Below are positions 49,848 to 57,720 of a stretch of DNA of 64,000 nucleotides, piece by piece. How positions within the stretch are numbered: position 1 is the stretch's first letter; each line of letters begins with the position of its first letter. A model generated the notes under the pieces. That model searched no databases. It saw only the letters and a program-made list of their open reading frames with translations, and was not told the origin of the DNA. This DNA is from UBA2779 sp965232165 (GTDB lineage Bacteria; Spirochaetota; Spirochaetia; DSM-2461). The stretch covers positions 1,426,001-1,490,000 of the forward strand of contig CBDDOY010000001.1 of assembly GCA_965232165.1 (NCBI GenBank), written 5' to 3'. The position numbers and the translations under genes were made by a program.

Positions 49848-50262
49848 TTAGGTTAATTGTCAAGCAATCAGGATGCAAACGTCGCGGCTGAGAAATTCGA
49901 AGCGGTTCAGTGAACACGATTTCATTTCCGGCTTTCGAAATTGAAAGATAGTATTCTGTAGATGCACAGAGAGCACCCAGCATAATGCTTGAAGTTCATC
50001 CCTTTTTTGTTTCTGTTTCGGGATAATCCGGAGAAGAAGAAATCAAGCCGTCATGAAAGAAGCGCTCTTTCTATGATTATAGACAGGTTCACATCTGTTA
50101 AACACGGCAAACCTGAATCGCCGAGTACACCGGGCATATCGCACAACATAGGTTGAAGAACCACTGAACCGGAGGGAATAGTCCCCCCTTGCCAGAAGAC
50201 ATACGAATTTCTGCTGTTAACAAATCCGATTTATCTATATATACTGAATCTAGGAGTATTCT

Positions 50263-50787
50263 ATGCAAGCCTTGGCGCTGACAAGTGAACAGCTAGAGCA
50301 TGTTGCCGGCTATATAAAAGAACGGATTCATGAATGGATACAGGAACCGTCATCTGCAATATCAGCTTCATCGAAAACGGCTGAAAATTCAGACACCATT
50401 CACGAAAGAATAGTGCGTGTCGAGGAAGCCCTGAAGAATCAGGGTGAAGTACTCAAACTCATGCTCAAACAGAATGAAGAACGGGCTAAACAGACTGACA
50501 AGCGCTTTGAGATGGTTGACAAGCGCTTTGAGATGGTTGACAAGCGCTTTGAGATGGTTGACAAGCGCTTTGAGATGGTTGACAAGCGCTTTGAAGAACT
50601 CAGGGAAGATATGAACAAGCGCTTTGAAATGGTTGACAAACGTTTTGAAATGGTTGACAAACGTTTTGAAGATATGAATACACGCTTTGAGCAATTGATA
50701 AAACGGCTCAACACCCTCATGTTAATAACAATCGGCTGCTTTGCCGGACTCGGCACCCTGATTTCAATCCTCACGTATTTACAATGA
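50263..50787 (+). CDS. Bdr-like coiled-coil membrane protein, cassette 1
   Basis: 174 residues. A conserved N-terminal region (ALTSEQLEHVAGYIKERIHE) precedes a coiled coil built of DKRFEMV heptads, five near-identical heptads before one REDM insertion (giving an 11-residue step). One C-terminal membrane helix follows (LMLITIGCFAGLGTLISIL). CTAGGAG precedes the ATG. The layout (constant ends, variable repeat core, C-terminal anchor) resembles the spirochaetal Bdr family, but homology is not proven. It is probably an inner-membrane anchored, cytoplasmic or periplasmic rod. Confidence 0.75.
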   Translation: MQALALTSEQLEHVAGYIKERIHEWIQEPSSAISASSKTAENSDTIHERIVRVEEALKNQGEVLKLMLKQNEERAKQTDKRFEMVDKRFEMVDKRFEMVDKRFEMVDKRFEELREDMNKRFEMVDKRFEMVDKRFEDMNTRFEQLIKRLNTLMLITIGCFAGLGTLISILTYLQ

Positions 50788-50809
50788 GGGCATCTAATCA
50801 GGCATTCCT

Positions 50810-51015
50810 TCATGGTTCCATGCTGACCATAACTCTGCGTTCATCGGACAATCCCGTATCATCAATAAGAATGAGATCATACTCGCCTGGGGAAGGGAGC
50901 CAGAGAAGGGTCTGAGACGGGGAACTTCTGCCCAAGAAGACGCCGTCGGCAAACCAGTAGATATTTCTCACCTCGCCATCGGCTGAGGCGGTGAGCGGAA
51001 TGCGGTTAAATCGTT
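50810..51015 (-). pseudogene. pbpC: 3' fragment of penicillin-binding protein 1C gene, cassette 1
   Basis: Encodes the end of the BiPBP_C domain: IYWFADGVFLGRSSPSQTLL, then WLPSPGEYDLILIDDTGLSD and a final VMVSMEP. It is cut at the cassette junction, so no product is expected. Convergent with the coiled-coil gene. Confidence 0.7.
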
Positions 51016-51278
51016 CCCTTTTTTGTTTCTGTTTCGGGATAATCCGGAGAAGAAGAAATCAAGCCGTCATGAAAGAAGCGCTCTTTCTATGATTATAGAC
51101 AGGTTCACATCTGTTAAACACGGCAAACCTGAATCGCCGAGTACACCGGGCATATCGCACAACATAGGTTGAAGAACCACTGAACCGGAGGGAATAGTCC
51201 CCCCTTGCCAGAAGACATACGAATTTCTGCTGTTAACAAATCCGATTTATCTATATATACTGAATCTAGGAGTATTCT

Positions 51279-51911
51279 ATGCAAGCCTTGGCGCTGACAA
51301 GTGAACAGCTAGAGCATGTTGCCGGCTATATAAAAGAACGGATTCATGAATGGATACAGGAACCGTCATCTGCAATATCAGCTTCATCGAAAACGGCTGA
51401 AAATTCAGACACCATTCACGAAAGAATAGTGCGTGTCGAGGAAGCCCTGAAGAATCAGGGTGAAGTACTCAAACTCATGCTCAAACAGAATGAAGAACGG
51501 GCTAAACAGACTGACAAGCGCTTTGAGATGGTTGACAAGCGCTTTGAGATGGTTGACAAGCGCTTTGAAGAACTCAGGGAAGATATGAACAAGCGCTTTG
51601 AAATGGTTGACAAACGTTTTGAAGAACTCAGGGAAGATATGAACAACCGCTTTGAAATGATTGACAACCGCTTTGAAATGGTTGACAAGCGCTTTGAAAT
51701 GGTTGACAAACGTTTTGAAGAACTCAGGGAGGATATGAACAAGCGCTTTGAAATGGTTGACAAACGTTTTGAAATGGTTGACAAACGTTTTGAAGATATG
51801 AATACACGCTTTGAGCAATTGATAAAACGGCTCAACACCCTCATGTTAATAACAATCGGCTGCTTTGCCGGACTCGGCACCCTGATTTCAATCCTCACGT
51901 ATTTACAATGA
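51279..51911 (+). CDS. Bdr-like coiled-coil membrane protein, cassette 2
   Basis: 210 residues, the longest of the three. Ends are identical to cassette 1. The core alternates DKRFEMV heptads with DKRFEELREDMN steps (three REDM insertions) and contains the variant NNRFEMI. Same leader, ribosome site and C-terminal helix. It looks intact. Confidence 0.75.
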   Translation: MQALALTSEQLEHVAGYIKERIHEWIQEPSSAISASSKTAENSDTIHERIVRVEEALKNQGEVLKLMLKQNEERAKQTDKRFEMVDKRFEMVDKRFEELREDMNKRFEMVDKRFEELREDMNNRFEMIDNRFEMVDKRFEMVDKRFEELREDMNKRFEMVDKRFEMVDKRFEDMNTRFEQLIKRLNTLMLITIGCFAGLGTLISILTYLQ

Positions 51912-51933
51912 GGGCATCTAATCAGGCATTCCT

Positions 51934-52139
51934 TCATGGTTCCATGCTGATCATAACTCTGCGTTCATCGGACAATCCCGTATCATCAATAAGAATGAGA
52001 TCATACTCGCCTGGGGAAGGGAGCCAGAGAAGGGTCTGAGACGGGGAACTTCTGCCCAAGAAGACGCCGTCGGCAAACCAGTAGATATTTCTCACCTCGC
52101 CATCGGCTGAGGCGGTGAGCGGAATGCGGTTAAATCGTT
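51934..52139 (-). pseudogene. pbpC: 3' fragment of penicillin-binding protein 1C gene, cassette 2
   Basis: Same fragment as at 50810, with a single visible base difference near 51951 (TGATCATAA for TGACCATAA). Truncated at the junction to cassette 3. Confidence 0.7.
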
Positions 52140-52402
52140 CCCTTTTTTGTTTCTGTTTCGGGATAATCCGGAGAAGAAGAAATCAAGCCGTCATGAGAGA
52201 AGCACTCTTTCTATGACTATAGACAGGTTCACATCTGTTAAACACGGCAAACCTGAATCGCCGAGTACACCGGGCATATCGCACAACATAGGTTGAAGAA
52301 CCACTGAACCGAAGGGGATAGTCCCCCCTTGCCAGAAGACATACGAATTTCTGCTGTTAACAAATCCGATTTATCTATATATACTGAATCTAGGAGTATT
52401 CT

Positions 52403-52993
52403 ATGCAAGCCTTGGCGCTGACAAGTGAACAGCTAGAGCATGTTGCCGGCTATATAAAAGAACGGATTCATGAATGGATACAGGAACCGTCATCTGCAAT
52501 ATCAGCTTCATCGAAAACGGCTGAAAATTCAGACACCATTCACGAAAGAATAGTGCGTGTCGAGGAAGCCCTGAAGAATCAGGGTGAAGTACTCAAACTC
52601 ATGCTCAAACAGAATGAAGAACGGGCTAAACAGACTGACAAGCGCTTTGAGATGGTTGACAAGCGCTTTGAAGAACTCAGGGAAGATATGAACAAGCGCT
52701 TTGAAATGGTTGACAAACGTTTTGAAGAACTCAGGGAAGATATGAACAACCGCTTTGAAATGATTGACAACCGCTTTGAAATGGTTGACAAACGTTTTGA
52801 AGAACTCAGGGAGGATATGAACAAGCGCTTTGAAATGGTTGACAAACGTTTTGAAATGGTTGACAAACGTTTTGAAGATATGAATACACGCTTTGAGCAA
52901 TTGATAAAACGGCTCAACACCCTCATGTTAATAACAATCGGCTGCTTTGCCGGACTCGGCACCCTGATTTCAATCCTCACGTATTTACAATGA
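52403..52993 (+). CDS. Bdr-like coiled-coil membrane protein, cassette 3
   Basis: 196 residues, identical termini to the other two. The core has three DKRFEELREDMN steps but two fewer DKRFEMV heptads than cassette 2. All repeat changes are in multiples of three bases, so the frame is kept in every cassette. This argues that the proteins are used. Confidence 0.75.
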   Translation: MQALALTSEQLEHVAGYIKERIHEWIQEPSSAISASSKTAENSDTIHERIVRVEEALKNQGEVLKLMLKQNEERAKQTDKRFEMVDKRFEELREDMNKRFEMVDKRFEELREDMNNRFEMIDNRFEMVDKRFEELREDMNKRFEMVDKRFEMVDKRFEDMNTRFEQLIKRLNTLMLITIGCFAGLGTLISILTYLQ

Positions 52994-53015
52994 GGGCATC
53001 TAATCAGGCATTCCT

Positions 53016-53271
53016 TCATGGTTCCATGCTGACCATAACTCTGCGTTCATCGGACAATCCCGTATCATCAATAAGAATGAGATCATACTCGCCTGGGGAA
53101 GGGAGCCAGAGAAGGGTCTGAGACGGGGAACTTCTGCCCAAGAAGACGCCGTCGGCAAACCAGTAGATATTTCTCACCTCGCCATCGGCTGAGGCGGTGA
53201 GCGGGATGCGGTTAAATAGCTCTTCCTCCAGCCTGAAAACATACATCGTACGAGATAGAGGAGAGACAATC
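53016..53271 (-). pseudogene. pbpC: 3' fragment of penicillin-binding protein 1C gene, longest copy
   Basis: Reads further upstream than the other two (IVSPLSRTMYVFRLEEELFN), which is typical of the PBP1C segment just before its C-terminal domain. It is broken at 53272 by an IS1634-like remnant. This copy is the original from which the cassette scraps derive. The transglycosylase and transpeptidase domains are absent. Confidence 0.7.
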
Positions 53272-53538
53272 TTAACCTAAGTTCACCTAACTAGACAGCC
53301 CCTGGCAGTTTTTTACGACCACTGAAGTCGCCATAACTCAAATTTAGGCCAAAATTTTCACCGAATAAATAATATAATCCATTCCCATATAATAAATTAA
53401 CTCAAATACCATTTTTCACGATACTGGGGACATTACAGTTTAACTCCTAAGATTTCAACCATCTTCTGCTGATGGATTGTCAGTTCGGTTACTTCCGGCC
53501 GCGCCCCTTAGATAGTTCGGCTCAATCGTGCTGCTTTA
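53272..53538 (-). mobile_element. Remnant of an IS1634-like element
   Basis: CCTAAGTTCACC at 53276-53287 is one base off the end CCCAAGTTCACC of the intact IS1634-like copies. On the minus strand a transposase-like C-terminus ends at TAA 53434-53436: ELTIHQQKMVEILGVKL. The rest of the element is missing. A different member from the two intact copies. Confidence 0.55.
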
Positions 53539-53698
53539 GGGCACCTCTAAAAAACCGCTTTTGGAATTTGGCGCAGCTATTTTTCTTCGATGCAAGGCAC
53601 CAAAAACGGCGCGTAACTGGGTTACGTGAGCATTTTGGCAACGCAGCAGCGGGGGAAAAGAGCAAGCCAAAAACGGAATGGGTTTTTTAGAGGTGCCC
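53539..53698. repeat. MITE-like element, copy E (divergent)
   Basis: 160 bases, ends GGGCACCTCTAAAAAACC and GGTTTTTTAGAGGTGCCC, both perfect. The core is more diverged (CTTCGATGCAAGGCACC, GGTTACGTGAGCATTTTGGC). TTTA is duplicated at 53535-53538 and 53699-53702. From 53703 to 53983 there is only a GC-rich and CT-rich intergenic repeat, with no gene. Confidence 0.88.
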
Positions 53699-53983
53699 TT
53701 TACACAATAAATTTCCAATTGCCTTTAGGCGCAAGGGATTGAAACAGAAATGCCGCCGGCAGCCCCGGCGATTGGCAATGAGCCGGGGGGGCAGGCTGCC
53801 GGATTAAGGCATTGGAGTGGAAAGCCCGACCCGAAGGGTTGCGCCAAATTCCAAAAGCGGTTTGGCGCCTTTACAATTCTTAATTCCCAATTCCCCCCTC
53901 TCCCCTTCTTAGGAATGAAGACAGCCCTCCTCGGTGTGCAGAGGCCCTATAAAAGCATTCTTGAATTGTTTATTCTACTCTAT

Positions 53984-54724
53984 ATGTTTCTGAAAGACAA
54001 AACAGCCCTGGTGACCGGCTCGGTGCATCGAATCGGGAAATCCATCGCTTTGACGCTGGCAGAGCAGGGCGCCAATGTGCTGATTCATGGGCGAAAGCAG
54101 GGAGATGAAGCCGACAAGCTGATAGGCATCATCCGGAAGGCAGGAAGACAGGCCGCGTTTGTCCCATACGATCTGAGAGACAGCGACGGTGCCGGTCCGT
54201 GGTTTGAGCAGCTTTGCCGGCAGTATGGAGGCATGGACATATTGGTCAATTCTGCCTGTGAATACAGAAAAGACTCCTATGAGAACCTCTCTTCCTCTGA
54301 CCTGAACGAGGCCATGGCCGTCCAGGTGCTTTCCCCTCTGGCCATGATGCGGGTTATGAAACAAAGCGGCTGTCCCGGAACGGTGGTGAACATACTGGAC
54401 ACACGCTACTGTGACAGGGACGGTGCTCACGCCTCTTACCATCTGGCCAAGCGCGGGCTTCATACATTGACCCGAGATCTCGCCATGGAGTATGCCCCTC
54501 TTCTCAGGGTGAACGCCGTTGCTCCAGGGATTATACTGAAGCCGCTGAACGGCGGCGGGGCATGGCTCGACCGCATGGCCGGCACCAATCCCCTAGACGC
54601 TTACGGAACTCCCCGTGACGTGAGTGATGCCGTCCTCTACCTCGTTCGGGCCGCATTTGTCACCGGTCAGATCATCTTTGTCGATGGAGGAAGGCACCTC
54701 AAAGGCTGTGCCTATGGATCTTGA
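53984..54724 (+). CDS. Short-chain dehydrogenase, probable pteridine reductase (FolM-like)
   Basis: 246 residues from the ATG at 53984. The Rossmann motif is VTGSVHRIGKSIA with LIHGRKQGDEA after it, the catalytic pair is Tyr/Lys in YHLAKRGL, and the family PG motif is NAVAPGIIL. The HRIG loop and the overlap of 11 bases with folB suggest reduction of dihydropterin or dihydrofolate-like substrates, as in FolM/PTR1. A FabG-type role is less likely in this context but cannot be excluded. Confidence 0.75.
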   Translation: MFLKDKTALVTGSVHRIGKSIALTLAEQGANVLIHGRKQGDEADKLIGIIRKAGRQAAFVPYDLRDSDGAGPWFEQLCRQYGGMDILVNSACEYRKDSYENLSSSDLNEAMAVQVLSPLAMMRVMKQSGCPGTVVNILDTRYCDRDGAHASYHLAKRGLHTLTRDLAMEYAPLLRVNAVAPGIILKPLNGGGAWLDRMAGTNPLDAYGTPRDVSDAVLYLVRAAFVTGQIIFVDGGRHLKGCAYGS

Positions 54725-55082
54725 CCGTCTGGATAGAATCCACATCCATGCCCTGCGATGCCGCTGCGTGCTGGGGCTGTACCCCGAAGAACGGCATCAG
54801 GCACGGGATGTGCTGATCAGCCTCTCCCTCTATTTCAAGAATCCCGATGCCGCCATGACCGACAATATCAACCTGACCATTGACTACGCCGAAGTGGCCG
54901 ATGAAATACAAGCCCATGTCAATGGCACTCGGTACAAACTGATCGAATCCCTGGCCGAATCCATCGCCGGATTGCTTCTCAAACGGCAGTCCATCCTTGC
55001 CTGCCGTGTTACGGTGGTTAAAACCGGCGTGCCCAACGGCGCCCATAGTACCGCCGTGGAAATCATTCGCGAAAGGGCATAA
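54714..55082 (+). CDS. folB: Dihydroneopterin aldolase
   Basis: Makes 6-hydroxymethyl-dihydropterin for folate synthesis; the family forms octameric rings. 122 residues: IHIHALRCRCVLGLYPEERH (with the substrate-binding region), NLTIDYAEVADEI, and VVKTGVPNGAHSTAVEI with the conserved Lys. The start ATG lies inside the end of the SDR gene (11-base overlap). The 3' end overlaps rlmN on the other strand by 20 bases. Confidence 0.88.
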   Translation: MDLDRLDRIHIHALRCRCVLGLYPEERHQARDVLISLSLYFKNPDAAMTDNINLTIDYAEVADEIQAHVNGTRYKLIESLAESIAGLLLKRQSILACRVTVVKTGVPNGAHSTAVEIIRERA

Positions 55083-56139
55083 GGACTTCGCATGTACGCC
55101 CCAGCATACCGCAGGCCGCCCCGATTCCCCTCCCTCTGCTGCGCCGTATGCGGCATTCCCTGCCGGATGCACGAATAATCTCAAAAAACCGATTGACGGA
55201 TTCCTGAGAAGGCTCTCCAAAATTCCGTTTTCCTGCCGGATGACAGGGTATAAGATTCACCTTGCCCTGTAAGCCTTCCATCCACGCGATGAGTTTTTCG
55301 GCATGACCCGGGGAATCGTTTATCTTTGGTATTAAGACGTATTCAAAGTAAATCCCGTCCTTTCTAACGGCCTGAGGCGATTCGAGGAGAGCAGCCTTGA
55401 GTTCGCCCAGCGGCCATACACGGTTGATAGGCATGAGACGGCTGCGCAGCCCGTCGTTTAAGGCATTGACGCTCACCGACAGGCGCAGTGTGCGCCATGC
55501 CTCCTGCGGGAATTGATGCTCCAGCCGTGTCAAAGCCCTAATGCCGTCCACATGGCCGGCGGTTGAAACAGAAATACGCCTTTTGGGAATGGCTGCACCT
55601 CTGGAGTCGCTGAGGATGCGGACGGCTCGGATTACCTCGTTGAAATTGTCAAAGGGTTCGCCCATCCCCATGAACACGATATTCCGTGGACTGGCTTTGA
55701 GCTTAAAACGTGCCGCAGCCCATTGGGCGACGATTTCCGCTGTCTTCAAATCACGCTTCAAGCCCAATCTGCCGGTCTCACAGAACACGCAGTTCCTTGC
55801 GCATCCAATTTGACTGGAAACACAGAGGGTGGATGAGCCGGCCATCGGGATAAGAACCGATTCGGTGCGGAGTCCATCGCCCATGGTGAGCACGAATTTT
55901 CTTAGGCCCTCCTGAGCGAGGCATAGATTCATCGGCGGCAGATCCACAGTAAAAGTGTCGGCGATTTGTGCGGCCAGTTTCCCTGCGGTCCCGAATTCCG
56001 GCAGCCGGTGCAATGCGGTGCCGCCGACCGTGTGGATATGGCAGAACAGTTTCTTAGCGTGGTATTCACTCTTTCCGTAGGCATTGCGGAAATAATCGTT
56101 TAATTCCTTCAGGGTAAACCCGAGTGAAAATATATTCAT
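55063..56139 (-). CDS. rlmN: 23S rRNA/tRNA adenine-C2 methyltransferase
   Basis: Radical-SAM enzyme that methylates A2503 of 23S rRNA and A37 of some tRNAs. The 4Fe-4S cysteines are Cys113, Cys117 and Cys120 in GCARNCVFCETG. NIVFMGMGEPFDN and VSTAGHVDGI follow, and a late Cys-containing segment (GIGAACGMLG) carries the family's second catalytic Cys. 358 residues, normal length. It is divergent from asnS with only about 30 bases between starts. Confidence 0.93.
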   Translation of the reverse strand: MNIFSLGFTLKELNDYFRNAYGKSEYHAKKLFCHIHTVGGTALHRLPEFGTAGKLAAQIADTFTVDLPPMNLCLAQEGLRKFVLTMGDGLRTESVLIPMAGSSTLCVSSQIGCARNCVFCETGRLGLKRDLKTAEIVAQWAAARFKLKASPRNIVFMGMGEPFDNFNEVIRAVRILSDSRGAAIPKRRISVSTAGHVDGIRALTRLEHQFPQEAWRTLRLSVSVNALNDGLRSRLMPINRVWPLGELKAALLESPQAVRKDGIYFEYVLIPKINDSPGHAEKLIAWMEGLQGKVNLIPCHPAGKRNFGEPSQESVNRFFEIIRASGRECRIRRSRGRGIGAACGMLGRTCEVLMPFRE

Positions 56140-56171
56140 TTAGCTGTTATCATACTATAATCTTACTCACA

Positions 56172-57563
56172 ATGAATAATCATACAGTCAAAACCATCCT
56201 GTCCGGAGTGGCCGATGGGCGTATCGAAACCATCCTTGGCTGGATACGCACCAAGAGGGATGCCAAAAACGTTGTTTTCATAGAACTCAACGACGGCTCC
56301 TGCCTGAAGAATCTTCAGGCCGTCATCGACAAGAATTCGGGCATAATCGATTCAGACCTGAACCATCGCCTGCTCACCGGAGCAAGTGTGAAGATTACAG
56401 GTCTTGTCCATCCCTGTGAGAAAGGAAACCAAAGCCTGGAGATTCAGGTTCAATCGGTGGAACTCATCGGCGATGCCCCCGCCGATTATCCGCTTCAGAA
56501 GAAGCGCCACTCCTTCGAGTTTCTAAGGGAAATATCCCACTTAAGAGCGCGCACCAACACCTTTGGCGCCGTAAACAGGGTTCGAAACTGCCTGTCCAGG
56601 GGCATTCACGATTTCTTTCAGCGCAGGGGCTTCCTGTGGATACATACCCCCCTCATTACCGAGAGTGATTCCGAGGGTGCCGGGAACATGTTTCAGGTGA
56701 CTAATTTGAACATGGAGACCCCCCCCAGGGATGAAGACGGCCGGATATCTTACAGCGAGGACTTCTTCGGGAAGAAGGCCCATCTCTCCGTCAGCGGTCA
56801 ACTGCAGGCCGAAAACCTGGCCTGTTCCATGGGCAGGGTGTATACCTTCGGCCCCGCCTTCAGGGCAGAGAATTCCAATACATCCAGGCATTTATCCGAA
56901 TTCTGGATGGTTGAGCCGGAAATGGCCTTCTTCGATATCGAGGACAACCGCAGCTTGGCAGAAGAAATCATCAAGGCATTGCTTCAACTCGTGCTCAGCG
57001 AATGCCCGGACGATATGGATTTCTTTGATCGGTGGATATGCAGGGACATCACCAGGGAATTGGAAGAAATCATAGCCGCTCCCTTCTCCCATATCAGCTA
57101 TGGCGATGCGATAAAAGAGCTGCAAACCGTCAAGGACAACTTCGAATTTAAGCCCATCTGGGGTGCGGACCTTCAAGCTGAACACGAACACTGTCTCACA
57201 GACAAGATCATCGGAGGCCCCGTAACGATTACCGATTACCCCAAGGATCTCAAGGCATTCTACATGAAACAGAACGATGACGGCAAAACCGTGCGGGCCA
57301 TGGATGTCCTTGTTCCCAGGCTGGGTGAAATCATAGGCGGAAGCCAGCGTGAAGAGGTATTGGAAAAACTGCTCCGGCGAATCGAGGACATGGGCATGGC
57401 CGCGAGAGAGTACCAATGGTATCTGGACCTCCGCCGTTACGGCTCAGTGCCGCACAGCGGATTCGGCTTGGGTTTTGACCGTTTGGTGCAGTATGTCACC
57501 GGAATGCAAAACATCCGTGATGTCATTCCCTTTCCCCGTGCGCCGAAGCTGATGGATTTCTGA
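56172..57563 (+). CDS. asnS: Asparaginyl-tRNA synthetase
   Basis: Class II synthetase that charges tRNA-Asn. An N-terminal OB-fold (ILGWIRTKRDAKNVVFIELN) is followed by motif 2 (FRAENSNTSRHLSEFWMVEP) and motif 3 (GFGLGFDRLVQYVTG) with a final RAPKLMDF. 463 residues. The ATG at 56172 matches the family N-terminus; the longer frame from 56124 would overlap rlmN. TATAAT at 56156-56161 lies only 10 bases before the ATG, with no ribosome site, which suggests a leaderless or near-leaderless transcript. Confidence 0.95.
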   Translation: MNNHTVKTILSGVADGRIETILGWIRTKRDAKNVVFIELNDGSCLKNLQAVIDKNSGIIDSDLNHRLLTGASVKITGLVHPCEKGNQSLEIQVQSVELIGDAPADYPLQKKRHSFEFLREISHLRARTNTFGAVNRVRNCLSRGIHDFFQRRGFLWIHTPLITESDSEGAGNMFQVTNLNMETPPRDEDGRISYSEDFFGKKAHLSVSGQLQAENLACSMGRVYTFGPAFRAENSNTSRHLSEFWMVEPEMAFFDIEDNRSLAEEIIKALLQLVLSECPDDMDFFDRWICRDITRELEEIIAAPFSHISYGDAIKELQTVKDNFEFKPIWGADLQAEHEHCLTDKIIGGPVTITDYPKDLKAFYMKQNDDGKTVRAMDVLVPRLGEIIGGSQREEVLEKLLRRIEDMGMAAREYQWYLDLRRYGSVPHSGFGLGFDRLVQYVTGMQNIRDVIPFPRAPKLMDF

Positions 57564-57635
57564 GCCTGCACAGGGCTTGTGTCATAAAATATCTGGCTAG
57601 GGCATGAAGGGTTCTGAAATGCCCATACAGCTAAA

Positions 57636-57703
57636 CTGCATGGACATCTTGACAACGCAGAACACGCACAGGCAGGCGGAAGGATCGAGTCAAGAACCTA
57701 GCA
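57636..57703. repeat. Fragment of the MITE-like element
   Basis: GACATCTTGACAACGCAG and GGATCGAGTCAAGAACCTAG match the right half of copies B and D. The ends are lost. It lies between the convergent asnS and PEPCK genes. Confidence 0.55.
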
Positions 57704-57720
57704 GGGGGGAGAGACTCCTA

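Larger units (their letters stand above)
50000..53218. repeat. Three tandem 1.0-1.1 kb cassettes
   Basis: Units begin at CCCTTTTTTGTTTCTG (50000, 51016, 52140). Each holds about 260 bases of near-identical leader, a coiled-coil gene and a convergent 3' piece of pbpC up to GCGGTTAAAT. They differ almost only in the number of heptad repeats and a few point changes. The junctions between units lie inside the pbpC scrap. Confidence 0.95.

Noticed and set aside
50389..53019. Minus-strand frames across the coiled-coil cassettes (KRLSTIS repeats)
   Set aside because: Antisense of the heptad repeats; the plus strand has a ribosome site, conserved ends and a membrane helix.
53725..53750. Sequence GCGCAAGGGATTGAAAC resembling the end of a CRISPR repeat
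   Set aside because: Only one copy, with no spaced repeats and no cas genes in the window.
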